DNA of 5,824 nucleotides from an uncultured Myxococcales bacterium (GTDB lineage: Bacteria > Myxococcota_A > UBA9042). Below the pieces are notes generated by a model. That model made no database searches. It was not told the DNA's origin and was given only the letters and a program-made list of their open reading frames with translations. Positions within the stretch are counted from its first letter, which is position 1. Every line of letters starts with the position of its first letter. Below, one piece after another: positions 1 to 5,824 of the stretch. Both the position numbers and the translations under genes were made by a program. Location of the stretch: assembly GCA_937915965.1 (NCBI GenBank), contig CALGHC010000424.1:1-5824 (forward strand), in the 5' to 3' direction.

Positions 1-72
1 TATCGCCGGACCTGTCCTTGCGGCTATCGCCGGACCTGTCCTTGCGGCTATCGCCGGACCTGTCCTTGCGGC
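1..72. repeat. 24-bp tandem repeat, three perfect copies
   Basis: Copies at 1-24, 25-48 and 49-72 are identical at every base, including third codon positions. At 73-79 a fourth copy begins with the same seven bases and then diverges. The unit is exactly eight codons, so the HEAT-protein frame stays open and encodes SGDSRKDR repeated. Each unit holds the short dyad GGAC-CT-GTCC. Perfect identity points to recent slippage or unequal exchange. The array reaches base 1 of the window, so its true copy number is not visible. Confidence 0.95.
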
Positions 73-388
73 TATCGCCCGACATGGCGGCAACGAGGGG
101 GCCTCGGGCGCGCTCGGCGGGCCAGTCGGCGAGGAGCCGCGCCGCGCGCAACCGCACCCGGCGGTCGGCAGAGCCGAGCAGGTCGATCAGCGCCGCGACT
201 GGCGCCTCGCCCTCGTGCCGCTGCAGGGCCTTGCGCGCGCGGTCTCGGACGACCGGATCAGCGTCGTAGAGGGCTTCTTCGAGCTGGTCCTGCCAGGACG
301 CGCCCTGCGCGTGCGCGGTCGTCGCCGGCGCGCCGCTTGTGGGGGAATCAGCCGGCACTGCAGCCACCTCGAAGTCCGCCCGCGTCAT
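1..388 (-). CDS. HEAT-repeat protein, 3' part outside the window
   Basis: An open frame runs leftward from ATG 388-386 to the window edge, giving 129 visible residues and no stop. Residues 1-30 are a low-complexity Ala/Pro/Thr-rich leader. Residues 31-100 read as HEAT-like helical pairs: a helix at QLEEAL, then the turn DADPVVRDRARKAL, then APVAALIDLLGSADRRVRLRAARLLADWP, then the first helix of a third unit, ARGPLVAAMSGD. The D-x-x-V-R turn and Ala/Leu spacing are typical of HEAT or PBS-lyase-type repeats, which act as protein-binding scaffolds; no enzymatic motif is seen. From residue 103 the sequence becomes a perfect 8-residue repeat (SGDSRKDR) up to the edge. The gene begins inside the 3' end of the RlmN-like gene (41-nt overlap), suggesting translational coupling. 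No Shine-Dalgarno precedes ATG 388. GTG 358-356, with GAGG eight bases upstream, is an alternative start giving an 11-nt overlap. The partner is unknown. Confidence 0.72.
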   Translation of the reverse strand, partial: MTRADFEVAAVPADSPTSGAPATTAHAQGASWQDQLEEALYDADPVVRDRARKALQRHEGEAPVAALIDLLGSADRRVRLRAARLLADWPAERARGPLVAAMSGDSRKDRSGDSRKDRSGDSRKDRSGD

Positions 389-1430
389 GCGCGACGTGTC
401 GCGCCGCCAGCATGCCGCATGCCGCGTGCTTTGCCGCGCCGCCCGAATAGCGGCGCACGATCGGCACCCCGAGCACCTTGAGGCGGTCGACGAAGGCGGC
501 CACGTCGTCTTCGTCGGCCCGCGTGTAGCCCTGTGGCCGGGCGTCGTTGACGTCGATGAGGTTGATGCGCAGCGGCAGATGACCAAAGTGACGGGCGATC
601 GCTTCGACCTCGTCGGCACCCGTGTTGACACCCGCCAGGATGACCCAGGCGAGGGTCTGCCGTTGCCCCGTTCGCGCGTGCAGCTGCGTCACCGCTGCGG
701 CGATGTCGGCGACGCCCCACTTTCGGCTGACCGGCATCAGCCGCGCCCGGCGGCTGTCGATGGCGCTGGTCAGCGAGACGATCAGTCGATAGCGGTGACC
801 CTCGCTGGCGTAGCGCTGGATCGCGGGGACGACCCCAACCGTCGAGATGGAGATCGCCTCGCTGGCGATGCGACCGGCGTAGGGCAGCGAGATGACGCGC
901 GCTGCTTGCAGGACGGCGTCGTAGTTGTCCAGCGGCTCCCCTTGACCCATGAAGACGGCTCCGCTGACCCGGCCCGGGGTGCCATTTCGCACCAGCCGAA
1001 ACGCCTCGACGATCTCCCAGGCCGCGAGGTCGCGGCGCAAGCCCAGGCGCCCGGTCGCGCAGAAGTCACAGCCCATCGCACAGCCGACCTGCGAAGACAG
1101 GCACACGCTGAAGCAGCCAGGCTTGTGCAGAGGGATGCGAACCGCCTCGCACAGCGCTCCGTCGGCGAGGCGGAAGAGCAGCTTGACGAAGCCGTCTGAG
1201 TCGTCGGCCACCTCCTCAACCAGCTCAATGGGCTGACGGTCGACCAGCGCCTCAGACGCATCGCGCGTCGCCCGGCCGACTGGTCGGCAGGAGCGCCCGC
1301 CGCCGGGTATCGCGAAGTGGCTGGCGATGAGCCGACGGGCCTCGCCGATGCGGGCGAGGGGCGCGCGGGTTTGCAGCAACGGCAGCAGCGCTTCTGCATC
1401 AAGGCTGGCGATGTGCGGGGTCGCGTCCAT
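348..1430 (-). CDS. RlmN/Cfr-family radical-SAM protein (probable divergent RNA methyltransferase)
   Basis: The 360-residue product matches the RlmN/Cfr family, radical-SAM enzymes that methylate adenine 2503 of 23S rRNA (C2 for RlmN, C8 for Cfr); RlmN also acts on some tRNAs. The 4Fe-4S motif CX3CX2C is C117, C121 and C124 within GCAMGCDFCATG. C110, seven residues upstream, matches E. coli RlmN C118, and C338 in HAACGML matches the methyl-carrying C355. The SAM-binding stretch MGQGEPLDNY is at 161-170 and STVGVVP at 196-202. Length is near the family norm. Differences from ordinary RlmN: the N-terminal helical domain (1-75) is hard to recognise, VSLHAP is VSLTSA (218-223), NLIPFN is NLIDVN (290-295), and GDDIDAACGQL is GGAAKHAACGML. 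It may therefore be a paralogue with another RNA target. ATG 1430 has no clear Shine-Dalgarno. It lies 43 bp after the GH31 stop and overlaps the HEAT gene. Family membership is firm; the exact substrate is not. Confidence 0.88.
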   Translation of the reverse strand: MDATPHIASLDAEALLPLLQTRAPLARIGEARRLIASHFAIPGGGRSCRPVGRATRDASEALVDRQPIELVEEVADDSDGFVKLLFRLADGALCEAVRIPLHKPGCFSVCLSSQVGCAMGCDFCATGRLGLRRDLAAWEIVEAFRLVRNGTPGRVSGAVFMGQGEPLDNYDAVLQAARVISLPYAGRIASEAISISTVGVVPAIQRYASEGHRYRLIVSLTSAIDSRRARLMPVSRKWGVADIAAAVTQLHARTGQRQTLAWVILAGVNTGADEVEAIARHFGHLPLRINLIDVNDARPQGYTRADEDDVAAFVDRLKVLGVPIVRRYSGGAAKHAACGMLAARHVAHDAGGLRGGCSAG

Positions 1431-1473
1431 GGTCGGCGCGTTGTAGCAGGTCGGCCGGGGCCGCGACCAGTCG

Positions 1474-4248
1474 CTACGGCGTCACGATTGCCGTGCCGCC
1501 CGCGGTCGCCAGCCTGACGTGGGCGACCGAGGTCGCGTCGTCCCACCACCAGCATCGCTCGCAGTCGGCTGCAGCCGCGGCGTCGGCCTTCGCTGCGGCG
1601 GCGTCGCCATCGACCGTGACAGCTGCGGGCTTGGCGGCCATCCAGACCTCGAGCTCGACGCCGGCGACGTACTCGACCCCGGGCTGCGCCGATACGCGCC
1701 AGCCATTGCCCTCGGCACGCAGCGTCAGCTCGCTGCCATCGTAGACACCGCGGTCACCGGCGTCGCCGGGCACAACGACCACGTGCAGGCGGCCCGGCGC
1801 GTCGGCGAAGCTCTCAACGCCCGGCTCGGTGGCGGGCGCGAGCGTGTCCAGGTCCGGACGCAGCATGGGTATCAGCGCGCCTGCGGTGACAAAGAACGGG
1901 ATCCGGCCCAGAGGCGCCGCCACGGTCAGCACCTGGGCCTTCGCCTCGTCGCCGTTGTGCCCGGGAGCCTCCGTCGCCGGCGCGTGGCTCCACCAGTCGA
2001 ACCAGCGGCCGGGCGGCAGCAGCACTTCTCTGCTGCTGGCGGAGTCGACGATCGGTGCCACTAGAAGCATGTCTCCAAGCAGGTAGCTGTTGGTCGCCAG
2101 CGCGTCGAAGGTGGCCGTACCGACGGCGCCGATCAGCTCGGGGTGGGCGAGGCCGAGGGGGCGAACCGGGCCGAGTCTGTGTTCGTGGGCCGCGAGGGCG
2201 TCGCCGTAGATGTAGGGGAAGAGGCGCAAGTGCAGACGAGTGAGCACCACAGCCGCATCGAGGACCTCCTGATCGAACTGCGAGTCGCCGTATATTTCGA
2301 AATCCCACGGGTTGCTGTGCTTGCCACCGCCGATCTGGAGGATCGGCGACAGCGCCGTCTGCGCGAGCCAGCGCAAGAAGGTCTGCTTTGTTGGTCTACC
2401 GTGGCGGTAGCCGCCGGTGTCCGCGCCATAGAGAGGATAGCCGCTAGGCGCGAGCGACAGCATCGCCGAGACCGACGCAGGCAGCCCGCCGACGTGGCAG
2501 ACCTCCTCGCCCCCCTCGTCGACGCACTCGCCATGGGCGGTCAGGTTCGCACACAGGTCGCCCGGCCAGATCACGGTCGACAGGCGCTGATCGCCGTAGG
2601 TGCCGGCTCGGCAGATCAGGAAGCCACCGTCGGCCGGCAGGTGCTTGCTGTAGGCCTCGTGGTACAGCGGCGCGTAGCCATGGTGCATCGTTCGCTCGTC
2701 GCTGCCGTCGTCGAAGACGTACGCCTCGCGTACCGTGAACAGGCCGACATGCACGTCCTCGGCGAAGTCGAGCTTGAAGCCCTCGATGCCGCGCTTTGTC
2801 ACCTTCTGGACCAGCTCGTCCCAGAGGCTCCGCGCCGCCGGGTTGGTGAAGTCGATCGGCGGTCCCCACTTCATGAAGTTGGCGGCCAGCTTGGGCACGC
2901 CGACGAACAGACCCTGGGCGACGGCCTCGTCATGGCGATCGGCGCCGTCTTCGAGGTAGGGCGTCGACCACAACGCCACCCGCAGCCCCTGGGCGTGGAT
3001 CGCGGCGATCATCGCGTCGGCGTCCGGGAAACGTGCCGGATCGAAGTCGAAGTTGTTGACGTGCGTGTCGTACGGACGATCGATCCACATGCCGGAGAGC
3101 GCGAGATCGTGGGCCCGAATCTGCGCCATGTCGTCGAGCACCTCGGCCTGGCTCTCGTTCTCGTTGCGCCAGATCAGCCCGCCAAATGCCCAGCGCGCCG
3201 GAACGGCGGGAGCGCCGGTGATGCGGGTGTATTGACCGGTCACCTGCGCGGGGTGCGCCGCGGCCATCAACCAGAACGGCAGCGAAGCGGTCGCGAATGT
3301 AGCGACGACGCGCTCGGGATCCGACTTGGCCACGTCGAAGAGTGCGGGACGGCGCGACTCGACAAAGAGGCCCCAGCCCGCCGATCCGATCACCAGGGGA
3401 ATGGGCACGTGGGCCTCGTTGTAGGCGCTCTCCTGGCCGAAATCCGGCTCGATCTGCATGGCGCGCCGCCGTCCGCGGTGTTCAGGGCCGTCCAGGTATT
3501 CGCCCAGCCCCCAGAAGCGCTCGTCGGCGCCTGCGCCGGTCGCGACGCGGCTGTAGACGATCGGGTTCTTAGCGACGTCTTTGGCGGTTTGGGCGCGCAG
3601 GTCGCTGTCGGCGATGATGAGCTCGCAGCGGAAGGTCTCGTGGTCGATCGCGTCGATGGTGAGCCGCATGCCGGGGCCGGCGTCGCCGGTGTCGGTCTTT
3701 GTGATCAAATCGATCGTGACGCCGTCGGAGGGTGCCGCCGGCTCGCGCTCGGGCAGGACGAACGGCGCGGGCACGAGGTGATCGGCGAAGCTCACCGCGC
3801 CGACAGCGAGCCACTGCAGGCCGTCGGGGGGGCTGTCGTCGATGTAGACCGGGTTGTAGGCCCAGCCGGGATCGAAGTCCGGCACCCGACCGAACTGCAG
3901 CGAGTCGAGCTCGACGGTGGTGCGCGCCTCGCCGGCGTAGCTCAGCACCAGGCGCCGCGTCTGCAGGTCAACGACGAGCGTCGCGTCGCCGGAGCTCAAC
4001 GTCGCGGAGGTGCCGGTCGGCGCCGGCAGCAGGTCGCCTGACACGGCGGTGTCGCTGGCCTTGGACAGCTCGGTCGGGCTGGCGTCTGGGCCTTCGCCTG
4101 GATCCTCCGAGCATGCCTGGGCGGCCGTGGTGACGGCCACCGCCGCGACCAGCCAGATCATCTGCTGCGCGCGGTGCCGCGCGTTGCGCCGGGTGCCCAG
4201 CCGGACGCCGCGCTGGGTGACGTGCCGGTTCTGGGCCAGGTCGGGCAT
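1474..4248 (-). CDS. Glycoside hydrolase family 31 protein, probable lipoprotein
   Basis: This is a 924-residue alpha-glycosidase-type enzyme using a retaining double-displacement mechanism. ATG 4248 is chosen because GGAG sits seven bases upstream; GTG 4272 would add eight residues but has no Shine-Dalgarno. Residues 1-45 are an Arg-rich n-region, a hydrophobic core (about 31-42) and TAAQAC, with C46 a likely lipid-modified cysteine, so the enzyme should be outside the cytoplasm. An N-terminal beta-sandwich spans about 75-340, the catalytic barrel about 345-690, and C-terminal beta domains about 695-924. The nucleophile is D494 in GFKLDFAED. The acid/base is D564 in VIWPGDLCAN, 70 residues later as expected. 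YPLYGADTGGY (604-614) and FLRW are classic GH31 motifs, as is LPPGRWFDWW (744-753). The sugar-binding segments differ from alpha-glucosidases: WIDRPY at 388-393 instead of W-x-D-x-D-Y-M, and LQIGGGKHSNPW instead of the usual R-x-H segment. Substrate specificity cannot be assigned. The RlmN-like gene follows after 43 bp. Confidence 0.9.
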   Translation of the reverse strand: MPDLAQNRHVTQRGVRLGTRRNARHRAQQMIWLVAAVAVTTAAQACSEDPGEGPDASPTELSKASDTAVSGDLLPAPTGTSATLSSGDATLVVDLQTRRLVLSYAGEARTTVELDSLQFGRVPDFDPGWAYNPVYIDDSPPDGLQWLAVGAVSFADHLVPAPFVLPEREPAAPSDGVTIDLITKTDTGDAGPGMRLTIDAIDHETFRCELIIADSDLRAQTAKDVAKNPIVYSRVATGAGADERFWGLGEYLDGPEHRGRRRAMQIEPDFGQESAYNEAHVPIPLVIGSAGWGLFVESRRPALFDVAKSDPERVVATFATASLPFWLMAAAHPAQVTGQYTRITGAPAVPARWAFGGLIWRNENESQAEVLDDMAQIRAHDLALSGMWIDRPYDTHVNNFDFDPARFPDADAMIAAIHAQGLRVALWSTPYLEDGADRHDEAVAQGLFVGVPKLAANFMKWGPPIDFTNPAARSLWDELVQKVTKRGIEGFKLDFAEDVHVGLFTVREAYVFDDGSDERTMHHGYAPLYHEAYSKHLPADGGFLICRAGTYGDQRLSTVIWPGDLCANLTAHGECVDEGGEEVCHVGGLPASVSAMLSLAPSGYPLYGADTGGYRHGRPTKQTFLRWLAQTALSPILQIGGGKHSNPWDFEIYGDSQFDQEVLDAAVVLTRLHLRLFPYIYGDALAAHEHRLGPVRPLGLAHPELIGAVGTATFDALATNSYLLGDMLLVAPIVDSASSREVLLPPGRWFDWWSHAPATEAPGHNGDEAKAQVLTVAAPLGRIPFFVTAGALIPMLRPDLDTLAPATEPGVESFADAPGRLHVVVVPGDAGDRGVYDGSELTLRAEGNGWRVSAQPGVEYVAGVELEVWMAAKPAAVTVDGDAAAAKADAAAAADCERCWWWDDATSVAHVRLATAGGTAIVTP

Positions 4249-4255
4249 GGTCGCG

Positions 4256-4259
4256 CTCC
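4256..4259 (-). promoter_or_regulatory. Ribosome binding site deciding the GH31 start
   Basis: The minus strand reads GGAG, then seven bases, then ATG 4248-4246. The in-frame upstream GTG at 4272-4270 is preceded by a pyrimidine-rich stretch with no purine-rich site. This supports the ATG as the start, which leaves a long basic n-region before the signal-peptide core. Confidence 0.6.
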
Positions 4260-4307
4260 GCGGTGGCGTCACCAGGGGAGCTGGTCAGGCCGGCAGGTCA
4301 TGTCGCT

Positions 4308-4337
4308 AGTGTAGGTTTTGCATGAGGCGCCTGTCGG
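4308..4337 (-). promoter_or_regulatory. Candidate sigma-70-like promoter for the GH31 gene
   Basis: The minus strand has CCGACA (4337-4332, four of six matches to TTGACA), an 18-base spacer, and TACACT (4313-4308, four of six matches to TATAAT). It would give a leader of about 50 bases before ATG 4248. Both boxes are weak and such matches occur by chance, so this is only a candidate. Its position just after the palindrome at 4339-4352 is what makes it worth listing. Confidence 0.22.
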
Positions 4338-4357
4338 GCCCAGACGTCTGGGGCGCC
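4326..4357. promoter_or_regulatory. Nested palindromes in the intergenic gap (operator or RNA hairpin)
   Basis: CCCAGACGTCTGGG at 4339-4352 is a perfect 14-bp palindrome. It lies between two copies of GGCGCC (4326-4331 and 4352-4357) that can pair with each other. As DNA it resembles an operator for a dimeric regulator just upstream of the weak GH31 promoter candidate. As minus-strand RNA it could fold into a hairpin starting about 19 bases after the upstream gene's stop, but no run of U follows, so it is not a standard intrinsic terminator. The role is unproven; the symmetry itself is plain in the sequence. Confidence 0.45.
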
Positions 4358-4375
4358 ACTCTATCGCTGCAACAA

Positions 4376-5824
4376 TTATCGCCGCAACAACTCAAGCAGC
4401 TGGAGGTACACACCCGGGTAGCGCTGCAGGAATGAACGCAGGCCGACCAACTCGATCTCGAACCCCGTCACCCGGGTCGCTGCCTCGATGGTCGTCGGTT
4501 GCGGCCGACCCTCGGCGACGGCCTCGAGGGCAGCCACCATCTGGTCGGCGCCGTGGCGGAACTCGCTGCCGTCTGCGGCGCGCTCGATCAGCTCGCCTTC
4601 GCTGATCATCAGCGCCACGGCCGCCGGGTCGCCTGCCGTTGCCAGGACGTCGCCAGCCGAATACACCCGCGGCATCAACAGGGACTGCAGCAGGCTTCGC
4701 TGGGCCGCGTTCATCCGGGCAAACACGGGGTGGCTGTCAAGCAGCTCCCAGGTGCCGGAGCGACGGCTCTCGAAGAGACGCACCATGCGTCGTTCGACGC
4801 CGGTCCCGGCGAGGAACTGCAGGAACGCTTCCTTGTCCAAGGCCAGCAGCTCGATGTCGGATGCCGCGAAGACGTCCGCAGTGCGGGGCTGGTCGAGCAG
4901 GAGCGATGACTCGCCGAAGGTCTCGTACAGGCCGAACTCTTTGCGATCGACCTCACCGTGCAAAACCGCGCAGCGGCCCGACAGGATGACGAAGAAGTGG
5001 GTGCCGGCGTCGCCCCTGCGGATGACCCGTTCGCCCGCTTTGTACCGTTGAAGCTCGCCATTTTGCAGCAGGTCGATGGCCTTGCTCAACGGCAGGCTGC
5101 GGAAGTGCTCCACCGTCTGCAGGGCACGCAGCCAGCGGATCGCCTCGTGGTGGATGGTTGGCGTTGCGCTCAGGCGTACCGTCCCTTCCAAGCCGGGCGG
5201 CGCCAGCCGCAGCCCACTGTCGACGGGCAGGGCGCTCGCCGTCGTGTGGACGACCATCAGCCGAGCCTTGACCTCGTCGGGCAGCTTCGCGAGCGCCGAA
5301 ACAGGCGTATGGATGGGCGGCACACCGGCCTCGTGGATGACCAGATCGTGGTGCCACGGGAAATCGAGCAGGTCCGCGGCGCGCTCGGCGCTGAGGATGC
5401 CCTCGTCGCGCAGCTTCTTGATGGCCTCGGGTTCGTTCAGCGTGTCGGCAGAGTAGACCAGCGAGCGGCCGCCGGTCTCTACGGCGAAGCGGATCGTCGG
5501 AATAGAATGCAACGTGTAGTCGAAGACAAAGCGACCACCGTGGATTCGGAACGGTGTGCGGATCGGCACGGGCACGAACTCGATGATGCGGTGGAAACGC
5601 TCGATCTTCAGACCGGTAATCGCCGAGGCCTTGCGCAGGAAGCTGTTGTAGATGGTCGGCGTCGAGTAGATTCGAATGCGGTCGGCGAAGAGGGCCTTCT
5701 GCAGAGTGCCGCCGTCGTGGTCGCCGTGAACGTGGGTCAGCAGGACGCTGTCTACGCTGCGCGGCGGGATGTCGTGCTCGCGCAGCCACGCTGAGGTGTC
5801 GACGGGCGGGTCCACCAGGATGCC
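4376..5824 (-). CDS. RNase Z-like metallo-beta-lactamase fused to cyclic-nucleotide-binding domains, 5' end outside the window
   Basis: The frame is open to the right edge: codons before GTG 5815 read Gly-Ile-Leu, giving GILVDPP, which fits the middle of a metallo-beta-lactamase strand. The gene therefore starts beyond the window, and 482 residues are visible (numbered from the edge). The metal motif THVHGDH is at 30-36. Further likely ligands are H106 in HSIPT, D127 in YSADT and H193 in VVHTT; LVIHEAG (161-167) resembles the LIHEAT motif of RNase Z. A cyclic-nucleotide-binding domain spans about 240-345, with phosphate-binding-cassette features FGESSLLL (F303, G304, E305) and PRTA (R314), matching the ribose- and phosphate-contacting Glu and Arg of CAP/PKA-type domains. 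A second domain-like segment (about 362-482) has the beta-roll start but no FGE or PRTA. The plan suggests a hydrolase or nuclease controlled by cAMP or cGMP; the substrate is unknown. It ends with TAA at 4378-4376. Confidence 0.85.
   Translation of the reverse strand, partial: GILVDPPVDTSAWLREHDIPPRSVDSVLLTHVHGDHDGGTLQKALFADRIRIYSTPTIYNSFLRKASAITGLKIERFHRIIEFVPVPIRTPFRIHGGRFVFDYTLHSIPTIRFAVETGGRSLVYSADTLNEPEAIKKLRDEGILSAERAADLLDFPWHHDLVIHEAGVPPIHTPVSALAKLPDEVKARLMVVHTTASALPVDSGLRLAPPGLEGTVRLSATPTIHHEAIRWLRALQTVEHFRSLPLSKAIDLLQNGELQRYKAGERVIRRGDAGTHFFVILSGRCAVLHGEVDRKEFGLYETFGESSLLLDQPRTADVFAASDIELLALDKEAFLQFLAGTGVERRMVRLFESRRSGTWELLDSHPVFARMNAAQRSLLQSLLMPRVYSAGDVLATAGDPAAVALMISEGELIERAADGSEFRHGADQMVAALEAVAEGRPQPTTIEAATRVTGFEIELVGLRSFLQRYPGVYLQLLELLRR

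Noticed and set aside
1..79. CRISPR array
   Set aside because: The 24-bp units are directly abutting with no variable spacers, and they maintain a coding frame.
18..269. Plus-strand frame reading a repeated LSPDLSLR peptide through the tandem array
   Set aside because: The opposite frame continues into convincing HEAT units, whereas this one becomes an Arg/Ser-rich low-complexity stretch after the repeat.
339..1199. A 286-codon plus-strand frame opposite the RlmN-like gene
   Set aside because: No domain or motif is visible and it is antisense to a gene with an intact radical-SAM signature, so it is treated as a composition shadow.
2143..4041. A 632-codon open frame on the plus strand opposite the GH31 gene
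   Set aside because: It is rich in Arg/Val/Gly/Ala/Asp with no recognisable motif and lies wholly antisense to a gene with clear GH31 catalytic motifs. GC-rich codon bias commonly leaves such frames open on the opposite strand.
4326..4357. Rho-independent terminator for the metallo-beta-lactamase gene
   Set aside because: A stem is possible, but the downstream minus-strand bases are A/C-rich with no U-run, so a standard intrinsic terminator is not supported.
4958..5794. Long frames on both strands overlapping the metallo-beta-lactamase gene
   Set aside because: They lack motifs and are Arg/Pro/Ala-rich as expected for shifted reading of GC-rich coding sequence. The frame with metal ligands and the cyclic-nucleotide cassette is the real one.
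5813..5815. GTG as the true start of the metallo-beta-lactamase gene
   Set aside because: The frame is open upstream to the window edge and reads GILVDPP, typical of an internal strand of this fold. Starting here would remove the N-terminal strands before the metal motif.

Overview
The window is GC-rich and all four recognisable genes lie on the minus strand, so transcription runs from high to low coordinates. No RNA gene, mobile element or CRISPR array was seen. The gene types suggest a deltaproteobacterial lineage, most likely Myxococcota: a lipoprotein-type glycosidase with an acidic, Pro/Gly-rich linker, HEAT-repeat proteins, and cyclic-nucleotide-binding domains fused to enzymes. This placement is an inference from style and composition; no marker gene is present.

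In transcription order: (1) 5824-4376, the C-terminal 482 residues of a protein whose start lies outside the window. It has an RNase Z-like metallo-beta-lactamase domain, an apparently competent cyclic-nucleotide-binding domain, and a second degenerate domain of the same kind. (2) A roughly 127-bp gap with a perfect 14-bp palindrome, a weak promoter candidate and a clear ribosome binding site. (3) 4248-1474, a large glycoside hydrolase family 31 enzyme with a probable lipoprotein signal. (4) A 43-bp gap. (5) 1430-348, a radical-SAM protein of the RlmN/Cfr family that keeps every catalytic cysteine but is divergent elsewhere. (6) A HEAT-repeat gene, unterminated in the window, that starts inside the 3' end of the RlmN-like gene and runs off the left edge through a perfect 24-bp (8-codon) tandem repeat.

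The RlmN-like and HEAT genes overlap and are probably cotranscribed. The glycosidase gene is close enough upstream to belong to the same unit, but nothing in the products points to a shared pathway: one is exported, one modifies RNA, and one is a scaffold-like repeat protein. The metallo-beta-lactamase/cyclic-nucleotide gene is separated by a regulatory-looking gap and may be its own unit.

No clear new multi-gene system is visible. The points most worth a second look are the cyclic-nucleotide-coupled RNase Z-like hydrolase, the in-frame minisatellite in the HEAT protein, the divergent RlmN paralogue, and the GH31 enzyme with altered substrate-pocket motifs.
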